DNA of 64,000 bases from Mangrovimicrobium sp033283385 (GTDB lineage Bacteria > Pseudomonadota > Gammaproteobacteria > Pseudomonadales > Halieaceae). Of this stretch, positions 50,903-59,325 are shown piece after piece. Both the position numbers and the translations under genes were made by a program. The DNA is taken from contig JAWMQQ010000002.1 of the NCBI GenBank assembly GCA_033283385.1, forward strand, positions 744,001-808,000, given 5' to 3'. Each line of letters begins with the position of its first letter. Position 1 is the first letter of the stretch. The notes under the pieces are model-generated. The model saw only the letters and a list, made by a program, of their open reading frames with translations. It searched no databases and was not told where the DNA came from.

Positions 50903-51652
50903 CTATAGCGGCCGGCCGCGGGCGGGGTCCAGCTCGCGGCACCACAGCAGCGTGGCGCCTACCACCGCCGCCGGCACCACGAAGAAATTGACCACGGGAA
51001 TCCCCGTGCAAATCGCTACCGCGCCGCCGAAGCCCATGCTGGACAGGCGGCGGCTGCGCACGGCGTCCTTTACTTCGGCGAAGGCCAGCTGGTGGTTGTC
51101 CATGGGAAAGTCGACAAACTGGATGGACATCATCCAGGCGCCGAGCAGGAACCAGAGGAAGGGCGCCACCGCGTTGAGCACCGGGATAAAGCTGACCAGC
51201 AGCACGAAGGCCGCCATCGGCACGTAGTACATCAGCTTGAACAGCTCCCGCAGGACGCTGCGCGGCAGCATCATCAGCGCCGCGCCAAAACCTTCCAGCG
51301 CCGCTACTTCACGACCAGTGACCAGTTCCTCGGCCTTTTCGGCCAGCAGCCCGTTGAAGGGCGAGGCGATCAGCAGCGCCACCGCGGTGAACAGGTAGCC
51401 GGTGGCCAGGCTCAGGGTGATCCCGATCAGCGGCCACAGGATCCACTTCACGAAATCCAGCCAGGTGGGGATGGCGGCCAGCCAGCGGTCCATCAGGTCG
51501 CCGATATAGCTGAGGGTGAAACCCAGCATCGAGGCGAAGATGATGATATTGACCAGCAGGGGGATGACGACGAAGACGCGCAGCCGCGGGTGGGTAAGCA
51601 GTTTGGCACCATCTACCAGGTAACCGATACCGCCGACGAAATTACCTTTCAT
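50903..51652 (-). CDS. cysZ: Sulfate transporter CysZ
   Basis: The 249-residue membrane protein matches CysZ (EI24 family). FVGGIGYLVDGAKLLTHPRLR starts it and LIASPFNGLLAEKAEELVTG is the conserved mid-loop; FLLGAWMMSIQFVDFPMDNH is the C-terminal signature. CysZ imports sulfate for cysteine synthesis. It is convergent with the helicase gene (8 bp between stops). Its start is 28 bp from the end of the small CWC gene on the same strand, so the two may be cotranscribed. Confidence 0.93.
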   Translation of the reverse strand: MKGNFVGGIGYLVDGAKLLTHPRLRVFVVIPLLVNIIIFASMLGFTLSYIGDLMDRWLAAIPTWLDFVKWILWPLIGITLSLATGYLFTAVALLIASPFNGLLAEKAEELVTGREVAALEGFGAALMMLPRSVLRELFKLMYYVPMAAFVLLVSFIPVLNAVAPFLWFLLGAWMMSIQFVDFPMDNHQLAFAEVKDAVRSRRLSSMGFGGAVAICTGIPVVNFFVVPAAVVGATLLWCRELDPARGRPL

Positions 51653-51680
51653 TCAATGCCTTTCATTCATGCGTTTTCAG

Positions 51681-51896
51681 TTACAGCCCTTCGGTGACGC
51701 CGGCGCAATCCGGGCAGATGCAGCGCTGCATGCGCTCATTCTCCGGCAGCGCCGCCAGCGCGGACGGCTTTACCCTGCTGCTGTGGCACCAGCAGCTCTC
51801 GGGGGCGGCACCCATTGCGACCGCGCAACGGTTGTCCGCGGCGCACAGCGGGCAACGATTGATCTCGGGCGGGTGGTTTTCTTGTCGCTCAATCAT
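51681..51896 (-). CDS. Small cysteine-rich CWC family protein
   Basis: This 71-residue protein has CPLCAADNRC, then ESCWCHS and CICPDC, the Cys pattern of the cysteine-rich CWC family (PF14375). The six to eight Cys probably bind zinc or iron. Its function is unknown. It lies upstream of cysZ and divergent from the Smr gene, whose -10 box lies just outside its start. Confidence 0.85.
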   Translation of the reverse strand: MIERQENHPPEINRCPLCAADNRCAVAMGAAPESCWCHSSRVKPSALAALPENERMQRCICPDCAGVTEGL

Positions 51897-51906
51897 AACA
51901 AGGCTT

Positions 51907-51912
51907 TATAAT
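51907..51912 (+). promoter_or_regulatory. -10 element upstream of the Smr gene
   Basis: A consensus TATAAT lies 26 bases before the GTG start of the Smr gene. A weak -35 (TTGTCG, 51882-51887) is 19 bases upstream, within the first codons of the divergent CWC gene. Confidence 0.5.
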
Positions 51913-51937
51913 AGCCCAGGCTGGAGGAGTTGTACCC

Positions 51938-52552
51938 GTGAACGACGACGAAGAGAGTTTGTTCCTCGACGAGATGTCGGACGTGGTTCCGCTGAAACGG
52001 GAGGCGCGGGTGCGCATCGGTGCGCGCAAGCCCGGCAGTGATTCCAGCGCACAGCAGCGTCGCGCCGCGGCGGTCGCCAACACCGGCCGCGACGGCAACC
52101 CCCTGGCCGACGACGACCAGCGAGTGGAACCCCTCGACCCTTGGTACGTGCTCGATTTCAAGCGGCCCGGCGTGCAGAACGGCGTCTACCGCAAACTCCG
52201 CCTGGGCCGCTACCCCGCCGACGCCCGCCTGGACCTGCACCGCATGACGGTCGCGATCGCCCGCCGCGAGCTCTACGACTTTATCCGCGAATGCCACGAG
52301 TTCGGGCTGCGCTCGGTCATGGTCATCCACGGCAAGGGCGAGAGCCGCGCCCAGCGCGAGCGCAGTTCCATCCTCAAGGCCTGGGTCAACCGCTGGCTGC
52401 GCGAACTCGACGTCGTGCAGGCCTTTCACTCGGCGCAGCCGCACCACGGCGGGACCGGCGCCGTCTACATCCTCCTGCGCAAAAGCGAGGCGCAGAAGCA
52501 GGCCACGCGGGAGCGCTTCTCCAAGGGGCGCGTCCCCTACGACCCTTCGTAG
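51938..52552 (+). CDS. Smr-domain protein (SmrA-like DNA endonuclease family)
   Basis: A 204-residue protein whose C-terminal half is a Smr domain: LDLHRMTVAIARRELYDFI, SVMVIHGKG and QPHHGGTGAVYILLR. The LDLH, HGKG and TGA motifs are intact; the N-terminal 85 residues are a variable, Arg-rich region. Stand-alone proteobacterial Smr proteins have nicking endonuclease activity or act on RNA in ribosome rescue. GTG 51938 has GGAGGAG eight bases before it. Its stop is in a REP unit. Confidence 0.9.
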   Translation: MNDDEESLFLDEMSDVVPLKREARVRIGARKPGSDSSAQQRRAAAVANTGRDGNPLADDDQRVEPLDPWYVLDFKRPGVQNGVYRKLRLGRYPADARLDLHRMTVAIARRELYDFIRECHEFGLRSVMVIHGKGESRAQRERSSILKAWVNRWLRELDVVQAFHSAQPHHGGTGAVYILLRKSEAQKQATRERFSKGRVPYDPS

Positions 52553-52572
52553 GAGCGCGCTCTGCGCGCGAT
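52549..52572 (+). repeat. REP unit, GCGCGC type
   Basis: Head GTAGGAGC, palindrome GCGCTCTGCGC and tail CGAT. The TAG of the head is the stop codon of the Smr gene. It faces an inverted GCCTGC-type unit 200 bp away. Confidence 0.92.
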
Positions 52573-52771
52573 CATCCTCTACCTGCGTCCCCGCCAGCGC
52601 AGTGGGCCGCCGCCGAGCGTTAGCGCACTGCAACCGGCGCGGAGCCGCCATTGCCCCCCTGCCGGGACCGCCCGGGAGCCGGCTGCTCACCGCCAAGCCA
52701 AAGAGCCTGGCTTAAGGCGAGTAGTGCAATCGGAGCACGAAGGTATGCGCGAGGAGCCGCCGACGGTGGAG
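52573..52771. other. Non-coding segment between two facing REP units
   Basis: About 200 bp with no supported gene between the inverted REP units that flank the Smr and nth stops. It contains a hairpin-prone stretch (gccaagcc ... ggcttaaggc, 52693-52719). It contains related words gcactgcaaccgg and gtgcaatcgg at its two ends. Its origin is unknown. Confidence 0.55.
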
Positions 52772-52795
52772 ATCGCCTGCGTAGCAGGCTCCTAC
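52772..52795 (-). repeat. REP unit, GCCTGC type, inverted
   Basis: On the minus strand: head GTAGGAGC, palindrome CTGCTACGCAG and tail CGAT. The TAG in its head is the stop codon of nth. Confidence 0.92.
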
Positions 52796-53445
52796 GCTTT
52801 GTGGGTTTTCTTGGGGTGCTTGCGCCCGGGGTAGCAGGTGCGGCAGATCTCGCAGACGCGGCCGTCGCAGCCGCGCGCGGAGCAGAACTCGCGGCCGTAG
52901 TAGATGATCTGCAGGTGCAGCCGGTTCCAGCCGTCGCGCGGGAACAGGCGCTTGAGGTCGCGCTCGGTCTGCACCACGCTCTTGCCCGAAGTGAGCCCCC
53001 AGCGCTGGGCCAGCCGGTGGATGTGAGTGTCGACCGGGAAGGCCGGCTCGCCGAAGGCCTGGGACATGACCACGCTGGCGGTCTTGTGGCCGACGCCGGG
53101 GAGTTTCTCCAGCGCTTCCATATCCGCCGGCACCTCGCCGTCGTATTCGTCTACCAGGATTTCCGACAGGCGCCGGATCGCCTTGGCCTTTTGCGGGGAG
53201 AGCCCGCAGGGGCGGATGATCTCCTGGATCGCCGATACGTCTACCTTAGCCATGTCCCGGGCGTTGTCCGCCAGGGCGAACAGCGCCGGGGTGACCTGGT
53301 TGACGCGCTCGTCGGTGCACTGGGCGCTGAGCAGTACCGCCACCAGCAGGGTGTAGGGATCGGTGTGGTCCAGCGGGATGGGAGTCTCCGGGTAGAGCTC
53401 CTGCAGCCGCTGCAGGATGTAGTCGACGCGCTCGGCCTTGAGCAT
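52792..53445 (-). CDS. nth: Endonuclease III
   Basis: This 217-residue DNA glycosylase/AP lyase removes oxidised pyrimidines. VLLSAQCTDERVNQVTP, the helix-hairpin-helix LPGVGHKTASVV with the catalytic Lys, and VDTHIHRLAQRWG with the catalytic Asp are present. The C-terminal iron-sulfur region has Cys spacing C-x4-C-x4-C-x2-C-x2-C instead of C-x6-C-x2-C-x5-C of E. coli Nth. The start ATG 53445 is two bases after the dapC stop. The stop is REP-derived. Confidence 0.95.
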   Translation of the reverse strand: MLKAERVDYILQRLQELYPETPIPLDHTDPYTLLVAVLLSAQCTDERVNQVTPALFALADNARDMAKVDVSAIQEIIRPCGLSPQKAKAIRRLSEILVDEYDGEVPADMEALEKLPGVGHKTASVVMSQAFGEPAFPVDTHIHRLAQRWGLTSGKSVVQTERDLKRLFPRDGWNRLHLQIIYYGREFCSARGCDGRVCEICRTCYPGRKHPKKTHKA

Positions 53446-53447
53446 GT

Positions 53448-54644
53448 TCAGCCCCGGATATTGTCGATGCAGCGCACCATGCGCCGGGCGGCCTCGACGC
53501 ACTGGGCGATGTCCGCCACCAGCGCCATGCGCACACGGTCGTCGCCGGGGTTGCCCTGCGGGGTTTCCCGGCCGAGGTAGCTGCCGGGCAGCACCGTGAT
53601 GTGCTCCTCGGCGAACAGGCGGCGGGCGAACTCGGTGGCGGGGATGGGCGTTTTCGGCCACAGGTAAAAGCCGGCGTCGGGCATGCCGACCTCGAGGCTG
53701 TCCTGCAGGATGGCCAGCACCGCGTCGAATTTTTCGCGGTAGCGCAGGCGGTTCTGCACCACGTGGGCCTCGTCCTGCCAGGCGGCGATGCTGGCGACCT
53801 GGTGGTGCGGCGGCATGGCGCAGCCGTGGTAGGTGCGGTAGAGACCGAAGCGCTCGAGGATATCCGCGTCGCCGGCGACAAACCCGGAGCGCAGGCCGGG
53901 CAGGTTGGAACGCTTGGACAGGCTGTGGAAGACCACGCAATTGCGGAAATCCTGCTCGCCCATCGCGGCGCAGGCCTGCAGCAGCCCGGGCGGCGGGTTG
54001 TCCTCGTCGAAGTAGATCTCCGAGTAGCACTCGTCGGAGGCGATGACGAAATCGTGTTCCCGCGCCAGGCGGATCAGCCGCTGCAGGGTTTCCATGGGCA
54101 GCACTGCGCCCGTGGGGTTGCCGGGGCTGCAGATGTAGAGCAACTGGCAGCGCTGCCATTGCTCGTCGCTGATGCTGTCGAAGTCCGGCTGGAAATTGGT
54201 TTCCGCCGTGCAATTGACCAGCGCCAGATGCGCGCCGGCCAGCAGGGCGGCGCCCTCGTAGATCTGGTAGAACGGGTTGGGCGAGATCACCAGCGCGTCC
54301 GGGCCGCGCTCGACCACCGCCTGGGCGAAGGCGAACAGCGCCTCGCGGGTGCCGTTGACCGGCAGTACCTGCCGCTCCGGGTCCACGCCGGGCAGGTCGA
54401 AGCGGAACTCCAGCCAGTGGGCGATGGCGCGGCGCAGTTTCAGCGTGCCCTTGCTCAGCGGGTAGCTGGAGAGTTTGTCCAGGTTCTGTGACAGCGCCTC
54501 CAGCACGAAGCGCGGCGCCGGGTGCTTGGGTTCGCCGATGGACAGGGCGATGGCGCTTTTATCCGCCGGCGCTTCCAGGTCGGCGAACAGGTGGCGCAAT
54601 TTTTCGAAGGGGTAGGGCTGGAGTTTCTCCAGGTCGGGGTTCAT
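53448..54644 (-). CDS. dapC: Succinyldiaminopimelate transaminase
   Basis: A 398-residue class I PLP aminotransferase. ISPNPFYQIYEGAALLAGA, YICSPGNPTGAV, ASDECYSEIYFDE and HSLSKRSNLPGLRSGFVAG (with the PLP Lys) match the DapC proteins found next to glnD in gammaproteobacteria. It makes N-succinyl-diaminopimelate for lysine and peptidoglycan. It lies 14 bp after glnD and 2 bp before nth. Confidence 0.92.
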   Translation of the reverse strand: MNPDLEKLQPYPFEKLRHLFADLEAPADKSAIALSIGEPKHPAPRFVLEALSQNLDKLSSYPLSKGTLKLRRAIAHWLEFRFDLPGVDPERQVLPVNGTREALFAFAQAVVERGPDALVISPNPFYQIYEGAALLAGAHLALVNCTAETNFQPDFDSISDEQWQRCQLLYICSPGNPTGAVLPMETLQRLIRLAREHDFVIASDECYSEIYFDEDNPPPGLLQACAAMGEQDFRNCVVFHSLSKRSNLPGLRSGFVAGDADILERFGLYRTYHGCAMPPHHQVASIAAWQDEAHVVQNRLRYREKFDAVLAILQDSLEVGMPDAGFYLWPKTPIPATEFARRLFAEEHITVLPGSYLGRETPQGNPGDDRVRMALVADIAQCVEAARRMVRCIDNIRG

Positions 54645-54658
54645 TTGTGTGCTTTTCC

Positions 54659-57340
54659 TCAGGCCGCGGCCTGTTCATCGAGTTCGTTGCGGATGGCCTG
54701 CTGCAGGGCGGCGCAAATTTCCGGGTCGGTGATTGGCTGCTCGTCGGCGTCGGTGATAAAGAACACGTCCTCGACCCGTTCGCCCAGCGTCTGGATCTTC
54801 GCCGCCTGTAGCTCGATGCCGAAATCGACGAAGATGCGCGCGATGCGCGCCAGCAGTCCCGGGCGGTCCGGCGACATCACCTCCAGTACCGAGTAGTGCT
54901 TGATGGCGTCCACGGACATGTTGGTCTCGGTGGGTATGGAGAACGAGCGCTTGCGGCGGGTGAGGTGTCGCTGCACAGTTTCTCCCGAGGTTTCGCGCTC
55001 CAGCAGGTCGCCGGTGAGGTGATCCTTTATCTGCTGCAATCGCGCAGCGTCGCCGGCGATGGAGCGGCCGTCGGAGCCGAGCACGAAAAACGTATCCAGG
55101 GTCATGCCGTCGCTGGCGTTGTAGATGCGCGCGTCGTAAATCGACAGGTCGAGTATTTCCAGCTGCGCGCACAGGCGCGAGAACAACTGCGCGCTGGAAC
55201 GCGCGTGAATGAAAATCTGCGTGGTGTTGGCGACGCTGGAGTCGATGCTGGAGCGCACCAGAACCAGTGGTTTGCTCTTGTCAAAGTGCCCGGCGATCGC
55301 CTCGGTGTGCCAGGCGATGTCCTCCGGCTTCTCGCGCAGGAAGTAATCCTCGCCGCGCTCCAGCCAGATCTCCTCGATTTCCTCCGGTGTGAAGCCGCGG
55401 TACTCGAGCAGGTCCATCGCCGCCTCGCGGGCTTCGTCTATCCACACCTGCTTGTCCACCGGGTTCTCCAGCCCGCGGCGCAGGGCGCGCTTGGTCTCGG
55501 TGAAGAGCTGGCGCAACAGGCTGCCACGCCAGGCGTTCCACAGGGTCGGGTTGGTGCCGTTGATGTCGGCGACGGTCAGCGCCAGCAGGTAGTCCAGGCG
55601 CACCTGGTCGCCGACATGCTGGGCGAATTGCAGGATCACGTCCGGGTCGGAAATGTCGCGCCGCTGGGAGACCGCCGACATGGTCAGGTGGTTCTGCACC
55701 AGCCAGACCACCAGGTTGGTGTCGCGCTGGGACAGGCGGTGGCGCTTGCAGAAGGCCTCGGCGTCCACCGCGCCCAGTTCCGAGTGATCGCCGCCGCGGC
55801 CCTTGCCGATATCGTGGAACATGCCCGCGAGATACAGCAGCTCGATTTTCGGCAGTCGCGCGACAACGCGGCTGGTGACCGGGAAGCGCTCGGTAAATTC
55901 CGGTATCTGGAAGCGGCGCATGTTCTCGATCACTTCCAGGGTGTGCGCATCCACGGTGTAGGCGTGGAACAGGTCGTGCTGCATCTGGCCGATGATACGG
56001 CCGAACTCCGGAATGTAGCGCCCCAGCACCCCGTAGCGGGTCATGCGCTTGAGCAGGCGGGTAAGCCGGTAGGGCGAGCGCAGGAAATCCAGGAACAGGT
56101 CCTGGCAGGTTTCCGAGGCGCGGAACTCGTCGTCGATCAGGTGCAGGTTCTGCCGCAGCAGGCGCACGGTGGGGGCGGCGATCGCCGTGGCGGTCTCCTC
56201 CCGCGCGCACAGCAGGAAGACCTCCAGGATGGCGGGCGGGTACTCGTGGAACACCCGGTCGTGACGCGCCGCGACATAGCTGTTGCGCAGTTCGAAGCGC
56301 TCGTTCAGCACCCGGGTGTCGGTGGCGCCGTCGCCGGTGAGGATGGCCTGCTCGAAGTTCTGGATAAGCACCTCGTTGAGCATGCCCAGCGCCTGTGCCC
56401 AGCGGTAGTAGACCTGCATGAACTGCTCGACGGCGAGCTTGTCGCCATCGACGAAGCCCCACATGTCGGCGAGCTGGCGCTGGTAGTCGAACAGCAGGCG
56501 GTCTTCCTCGCGGTCGGTGATCATGTGCAGGGCGTAGCGTACCCGCCACATGAACTCGCGGCCGTCCTCGAGGATTTTCATGTCCTCCGGCGGCAGGAAT
56601 TCCGCCGCGCTGAGCGTTTCCAGCGAAGCCACGCCGAAGTGGCGCTCCGCAATCCAGCCAATGGCCTGCAGGTCGCGCAGGCCGCCGGGCGAGCCCTTCA
56701 CATTGGGTTCGAGGTTGTACTCGGTGTCGGCGAACTTGTGGTGGCGGTTGCGCTGCTCCTCCATCTTGGCGCGGAAGAACACATCGCTGGGCCACATGAA
56801 TTCGGTGCCGGTGAGGCGGGTGACCTCCTGCATCAGCTCGGCGCGGCCGCGCAGCACCCGCGATTCCATCAGGTTGGTGAGGATGGTCAGGTCGTCGCGC
56901 GCCGCCTTCACGCACTCCTTGACGGTGCGCACGCTGTGGCCGATGTGCAGGCCAATGTCCCAGAGCAGGGTGAGGAAGCCGGACAGCTGCGCCTCGGCCT
57001 CGCCGCCGCTATCGCCCACCAGCACGAGGATGTCGATGTCGGAATGGGGGTGCAACTCGCCCCGGCCGTAGCCGCCGACGGCGACCAGGGCCATGTCATC
57101 CGACTGGAAGGCCTGATGGTCCCAGAGTATGCCCAGCAGCCTGTCGATAAAAGCCGCGCGCTGGCGGATCAGCGGGCCGGTATCCGCGCCCTCCATGAAG
57201 CTGCGGTGCTGCGCGGCGGTGGCGTCGCTGATCGCCTGTTTGCAGCAGGCAATGACTTTATTGCCGGGGGTGGCCAGTGCGGTGGCAAAGGCCTCGGCGT
57301 CAAAGATGGTGTCGGGTGACTCGGCGAGAGTTGAATCCAC
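54659..57340 (-). CDS. glnD: PII uridylyltransferase/uridylyl-removing enzyme
   Basis: The 893-residue nitrogen sensor has, in order, a nucleotidyltransferase domain (GGYGRGELHPHSDIDILV, about 89-106), a linker, an HD domain (FHDIGKGRGGDHSELG) and two C-terminal ACT domains (IFIHARSSAQLFSRLCAQL; VLEVMSPDRPGLLARIARI). It uridylylates PII at low glutamine. The start is GTG 57340, sharing one base with the map stop (TAGTG), so translation is coupled. Length equals the family's norm. Confidence 0.97.
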   Translation of the reverse strand: MDSTLAESPDTIFDAEAFATALATPGNKVIACCKQAISDATAAQHRSFMEGADTGPLIRQRAAFIDRLLGILWDHQAFQSDDMALVAVGGYGRGELHPHSDIDILVLVGDSGGEAEAQLSGFLTLLWDIGLHIGHSVRTVKECVKAARDDLTILTNLMESRVLRGRAELMQEVTRLTGTEFMWPSDVFFRAKMEEQRNRHHKFADTEYNLEPNVKGSPGGLRDLQAIGWIAERHFGVASLETLSAAEFLPPEDMKILEDGREFMWRVRYALHMITDREEDRLLFDYQRQLADMWGFVDGDKLAVEQFMQVYYRWAQALGMLNEVLIQNFEQAILTGDGATDTRVLNERFELRNSYVAARHDRVFHEYPPAILEVFLLCAREETATAIAAPTVRLLRQNLHLIDDEFRASETCQDLFLDFLRSPYRLTRLLKRMTRYGVLGRYIPEFGRIIGQMQHDLFHAYTVDAHTLEVIENMRRFQIPEFTERFPVTSRVVARLPKIELLYLAGMFHDIGKGRGGDHSELGAVDAEAFCKRHRLSQRDTNLVVWLVQNHLTMSAVSQRRDISDPDVILQFAQHVGDQVRLDYLLALTVADINGTNPTLWNAWRGSLLRQLFTETKRALRRGLENPVDKQVWIDEAREAAMDLLEYRGFTPEEIEEIWLERGEDYFLREKPEDIAWHTEAIAGHFDKSKPLVLVRSSIDSSVANTTQIFIHARSSAQLFSRLCAQLEILDLSIYDARIYNASDGMTLDTFFVLGSDGRSIAGDAARLQQIKDHLTGDLLERETSGETVQRHLTRRKRSFSIPTETNMSVDAIKHYSVLEVMSPDRPGLLARIARIFVDFGIELQAAKIQTLGERVEDVFFITDADEQPITDPEICAALQQAIRNELDEQAAA

Positions 57341-58119
57341 TATGTGCCCTGGAAAGTGTCGTCGGAACGGCGGGTAAAGACCTCGCAACCGTCGGCGGTC
57401 ACGCCCATGGTGTGTTCCCACTGGGCGGAGAGGCGGCCATCGCGAGTGGTGACAGTCCAGCCGTCCTTGTGGTTGAGGCGGGTGTGCCGGCGGCCGGCGT
57501 TGATCATGGGCTCGATGGTGAAGGTCATGCCCTCCTCGAGGCGCAGGCCGCTGCCGGCCTTGCCATAATGCAGTACCTGCGGGTCCTCGTGGAAGATGCG
57601 GCCGATGCCGTGGCCGCAGTATTCGCGCACTACCGAGTAGTAATTCTGTTCCGCGTGCTGCTGGATCACCGCGCCGATATCGCCCAGCGTGGTGCCGGGG
57701 CGGACGATGTCGATGGCGCGGTACAGGCATTCCTGGGTGACGCGGACCAGGCGCTGGGCGTGCGGGGCCACATCGCCCACCTCGACCATGATGCTGCTGT
57801 CGCCGTGGTACTCGTCGACGATCACGGTGACGTCGATATTGACGATATCACCGCTCTTGAGCTTTTTGCTGTCCGAGGGAATGCCGTGGCAGACCACATC
57901 GTTGACCGAGGTGCAGATGGAGCGCGGGAAGCCGTTGTAGTTGAGGGGGGCGGGAATAGCCCCCTTGGCCATGATGTAGTCGTGGCACAGGCGGTCGAGC
58001 TCCCCGGTGGTCACGCCGACATCGACGTGCGGCTTGATCATTTCCAGCACTTCGGCCGCGAGTGCGCCGGCAACGCGCATCTTGCCGAATTCGTCCGCTG
58101 TCTTGATTGTTACAGGCAT
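57340..58119 (-). CDS. map: Methionine aminopeptidase, type I
   Basis: A 259-residue enzyme that removes the initiator Met. The metal ligands are visible in NIDVTVIVDEYHGDSS (two Asp), GHGIGRIFHEDPQV (His), TFTIEPMIN (Glu) and the final Glu in QWEHTMGVT. VCHGIPSD is the conserved His segment. It leads the map-glnD-dapC-nth run and is divergent from rpsB, as in many proteobacteria. Confidence 0.97.
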   Translation of the reverse strand: MPVTIKTADEFGKMRVAGALAAEVLEMIKPHVDVGVTTGELDRLCHDYIMAKGAIPAPLNYNGFPRSICTSVNDVVCHGIPSDSKKLKSGDIVNIDVTVIVDEYHGDSSIMVEVGDVAPHAQRLVRVTQECLYRAIDIVRPGTTLGDIGAVIQQHAEQNYYSVVREYCGHGIGRIFHEDPQVLHYGKAGSGLRLEEGMTFTIEPMINAGRRHTRLNHKDGWTVTTRDGRLSAQWEHTMGVTADGCEVFTRRSDDTFQGT

Positions 58120-58248
58120 TCACAACTCATTGAAAATATTGAAATATTAGGCGGCCAACGCCAATGTGTGCGGCGCGGGCAAGCGCCCATTCTAACCCAA
58201 GCGTCGCCAGCATAGGTAACACCTACATAAAGAGAGGGAATTTATGGC

Positions 58249-58277
58249 TTTATCCACATGGGCGCCTGTGGTATAAA
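58249..58277 (+). promoter_or_regulatory. Probable rpsB-tsf promoter
   Basis: An extended -10 (TGG then TATAAA, 58272-58277) is followed by the GC-rich discriminator GCGCCGC, typical of ribosomal genes. A weak -35 (TTTATC, 58249-58254) lies 17 bases upstream. It would give a leader of about 160 bases. Confidence 0.5.
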
Positions 58278-58350
58278 GCGCCGCTCATTTTCCGGGGATT
58301 GGTGAAAAGCCGGCTCCGGGGGTGAATAAACCAACGACACACACATATCG

Positions 58351-58443
58351 CAACCCGCTCCAGGGTGCCATCGAGCCGATACGGCCCGGCGGTTTGGACA
58401 CGGGGATATGTGGAGGATTAACCCGCTTAAAAGGTACAGACAT
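58351..58443 (+). promoter_or_regulatory. Probable S2-responsive rpsB leader
   Basis: The words acccgctccagggtgccatc (58353-58372) and ggggatatgtggaggatta (58402-58420) resemble the conserved gammaproteobacterial rpsB leader, by which S2 represses its own operon. The GGAGGA is 26 bases from the ATG here, and a closer AAGG serves translation. This call rests on memory of the leader's pattern. Confidence 0.5.
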
Positions 58444-59205
58444 ATGTCGCAAGTAAGCATGCGCGACCTGCTGCAGGCAGGCGCCCACTTCGGTCACCAG
58501 ACCCGCTACTGGAACCCCAAGATGGACCAGTACATCTTCGGTGCCCGCAACAAGATCCACATCATCAACCTCGAGCACACCGTTCCCGCCTTCAACGAAG
58601 CGCTGGACATGGTGAAGCGCCTGGCCAGCAACAAGAACAAGATCCTGTTCGTCGGCACCAAGCGCGCCGCTGGCAAGATCATCAAGGAGCAGGCAGAGCG
58701 CGCCGGCATGCCCTACGTCAGCCACCGCTGGCTGGGCGGCATGCTCACCAACTACAAGACCATTCGCGCCTCCATCAAGCGCCTGCGCGACCTGGAAGCC
58801 CAGCAGGCCGACGGCACCTTCGCCCGCCTGACCAAGAAAGAAGCCCTGATGCGCAGCCGCGACATGGAGAAGCTCGAGCGCTCCATCGGCGGTATCAAGG
58901 ACATGGGCGGCCTGCCTGACGCGCTGTTCGTGATCGACGTCGACCACGAGCGCATCGCCATCACCGAAGCCAACAAGCTGGGTATCCCGGTTATCGGCAT
59001 CGTCGACACCAACTCCGATCCGGACGGCGTCGACTACGTCATCCCAGGCAACGACGACGCCATCCGCGCGGTCAAGCTGTACGTCTCAGCGGTTGCCGAC
59101 GCCTGCCTGGCCGGCCGCACCGAAGGCGGCGAAGTCGTCAACACCCCCTCCGACGAGTTCGTCGAGGAACCTGCCGAATCCACCGAGGAGCCGGCGGCTG
59201 AGTAA
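58444..59205 (+). CDS. rpsB: 30S ribosomal protein S2
   Basis: The 253-residue protein has MRDLLQAGAHFGHQTRYWNPKM, ILFVGTKRAAGKIIKEQA, YVSHRWLGGMLTNYKTIR and IPVIGIVDTNSDPDGVDYVIPGNDDA, the full S2 pattern. I start at ATG 58444 (AAGG upstream); the frame extends 12 codons earlier but that part belongs to the leader. An acidic tail closes it. It is first in the rpsB-tsf operon. Confidence 0.98.
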   Translation: MSQVSMRDLLQAGAHFGHQTRYWNPKMDQYIFGARNKIHIINLEHTVPAFNEALDMVKRLASNKNKILFVGTKRAAGKIIKEQAERAGMPYVSHRWLGGMLTNYKTIRASIKRLRDLEAQQADGTFARLTKKEALMRSRDMEKLERSIGGIKDMGGLPDALFVIDVDHERIAITEANKLGIPVIGIVDTNSDPDGVDYVIPGNDDAIRAVKLYVSAVADACLAGRTEGGEVVNTPSDEFVEEPAESTEEPAAE

Positions 59206-59212
59206 ATAAAGC

Positions 59213-59242
59213 GCCCGGCGTGCAGTAACTGTAACGCCGGGC
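59213..59242 (+). other. Hairpin in the rpsB-tsf gap
   Basis: Arms gcccggcg and cgccgggc surround a 14-base loop with a possible inner CAG/CTG pairing. It precedes the terminator-like hairpin and may protect the rpsB message or alternate with it. Confidence 0.6.
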
Positions 59243-59255
59243 CACCAGACTAAGC

Positions 59256-59282
59256 CCCGGCACCCGTGTAGCCGGGTTTTTT
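59256..59282 (+). terminator. Attenuator/terminator between rpsB and tsf
   Basis: The stem cccggc/gccggg with a nine-base loop is followed by six T. Since tsf has only 120 bp upstream and no clear promoter, partial read-through would set the S2 to EF-Ts ratio. Confidence 0.75.
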
Positions 59283-59325
59283 ATTTCCAGATCCGAGAAT
59301 CCGGGATTGCAGAGGAGGACGATCA

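Noticed and set aside
52573..52771. Integron attC-like site near gcgttagcg
   Set aside because: The core lacks a proper GTTRRRY/RYYYAAC pair and no integrase or cassette follows.
54896..57319. 807-codon open frame on the plus strand
   Set aside because: It is the complement of glnD, whose domains are all recognisable; the shadow has no motif of its own.
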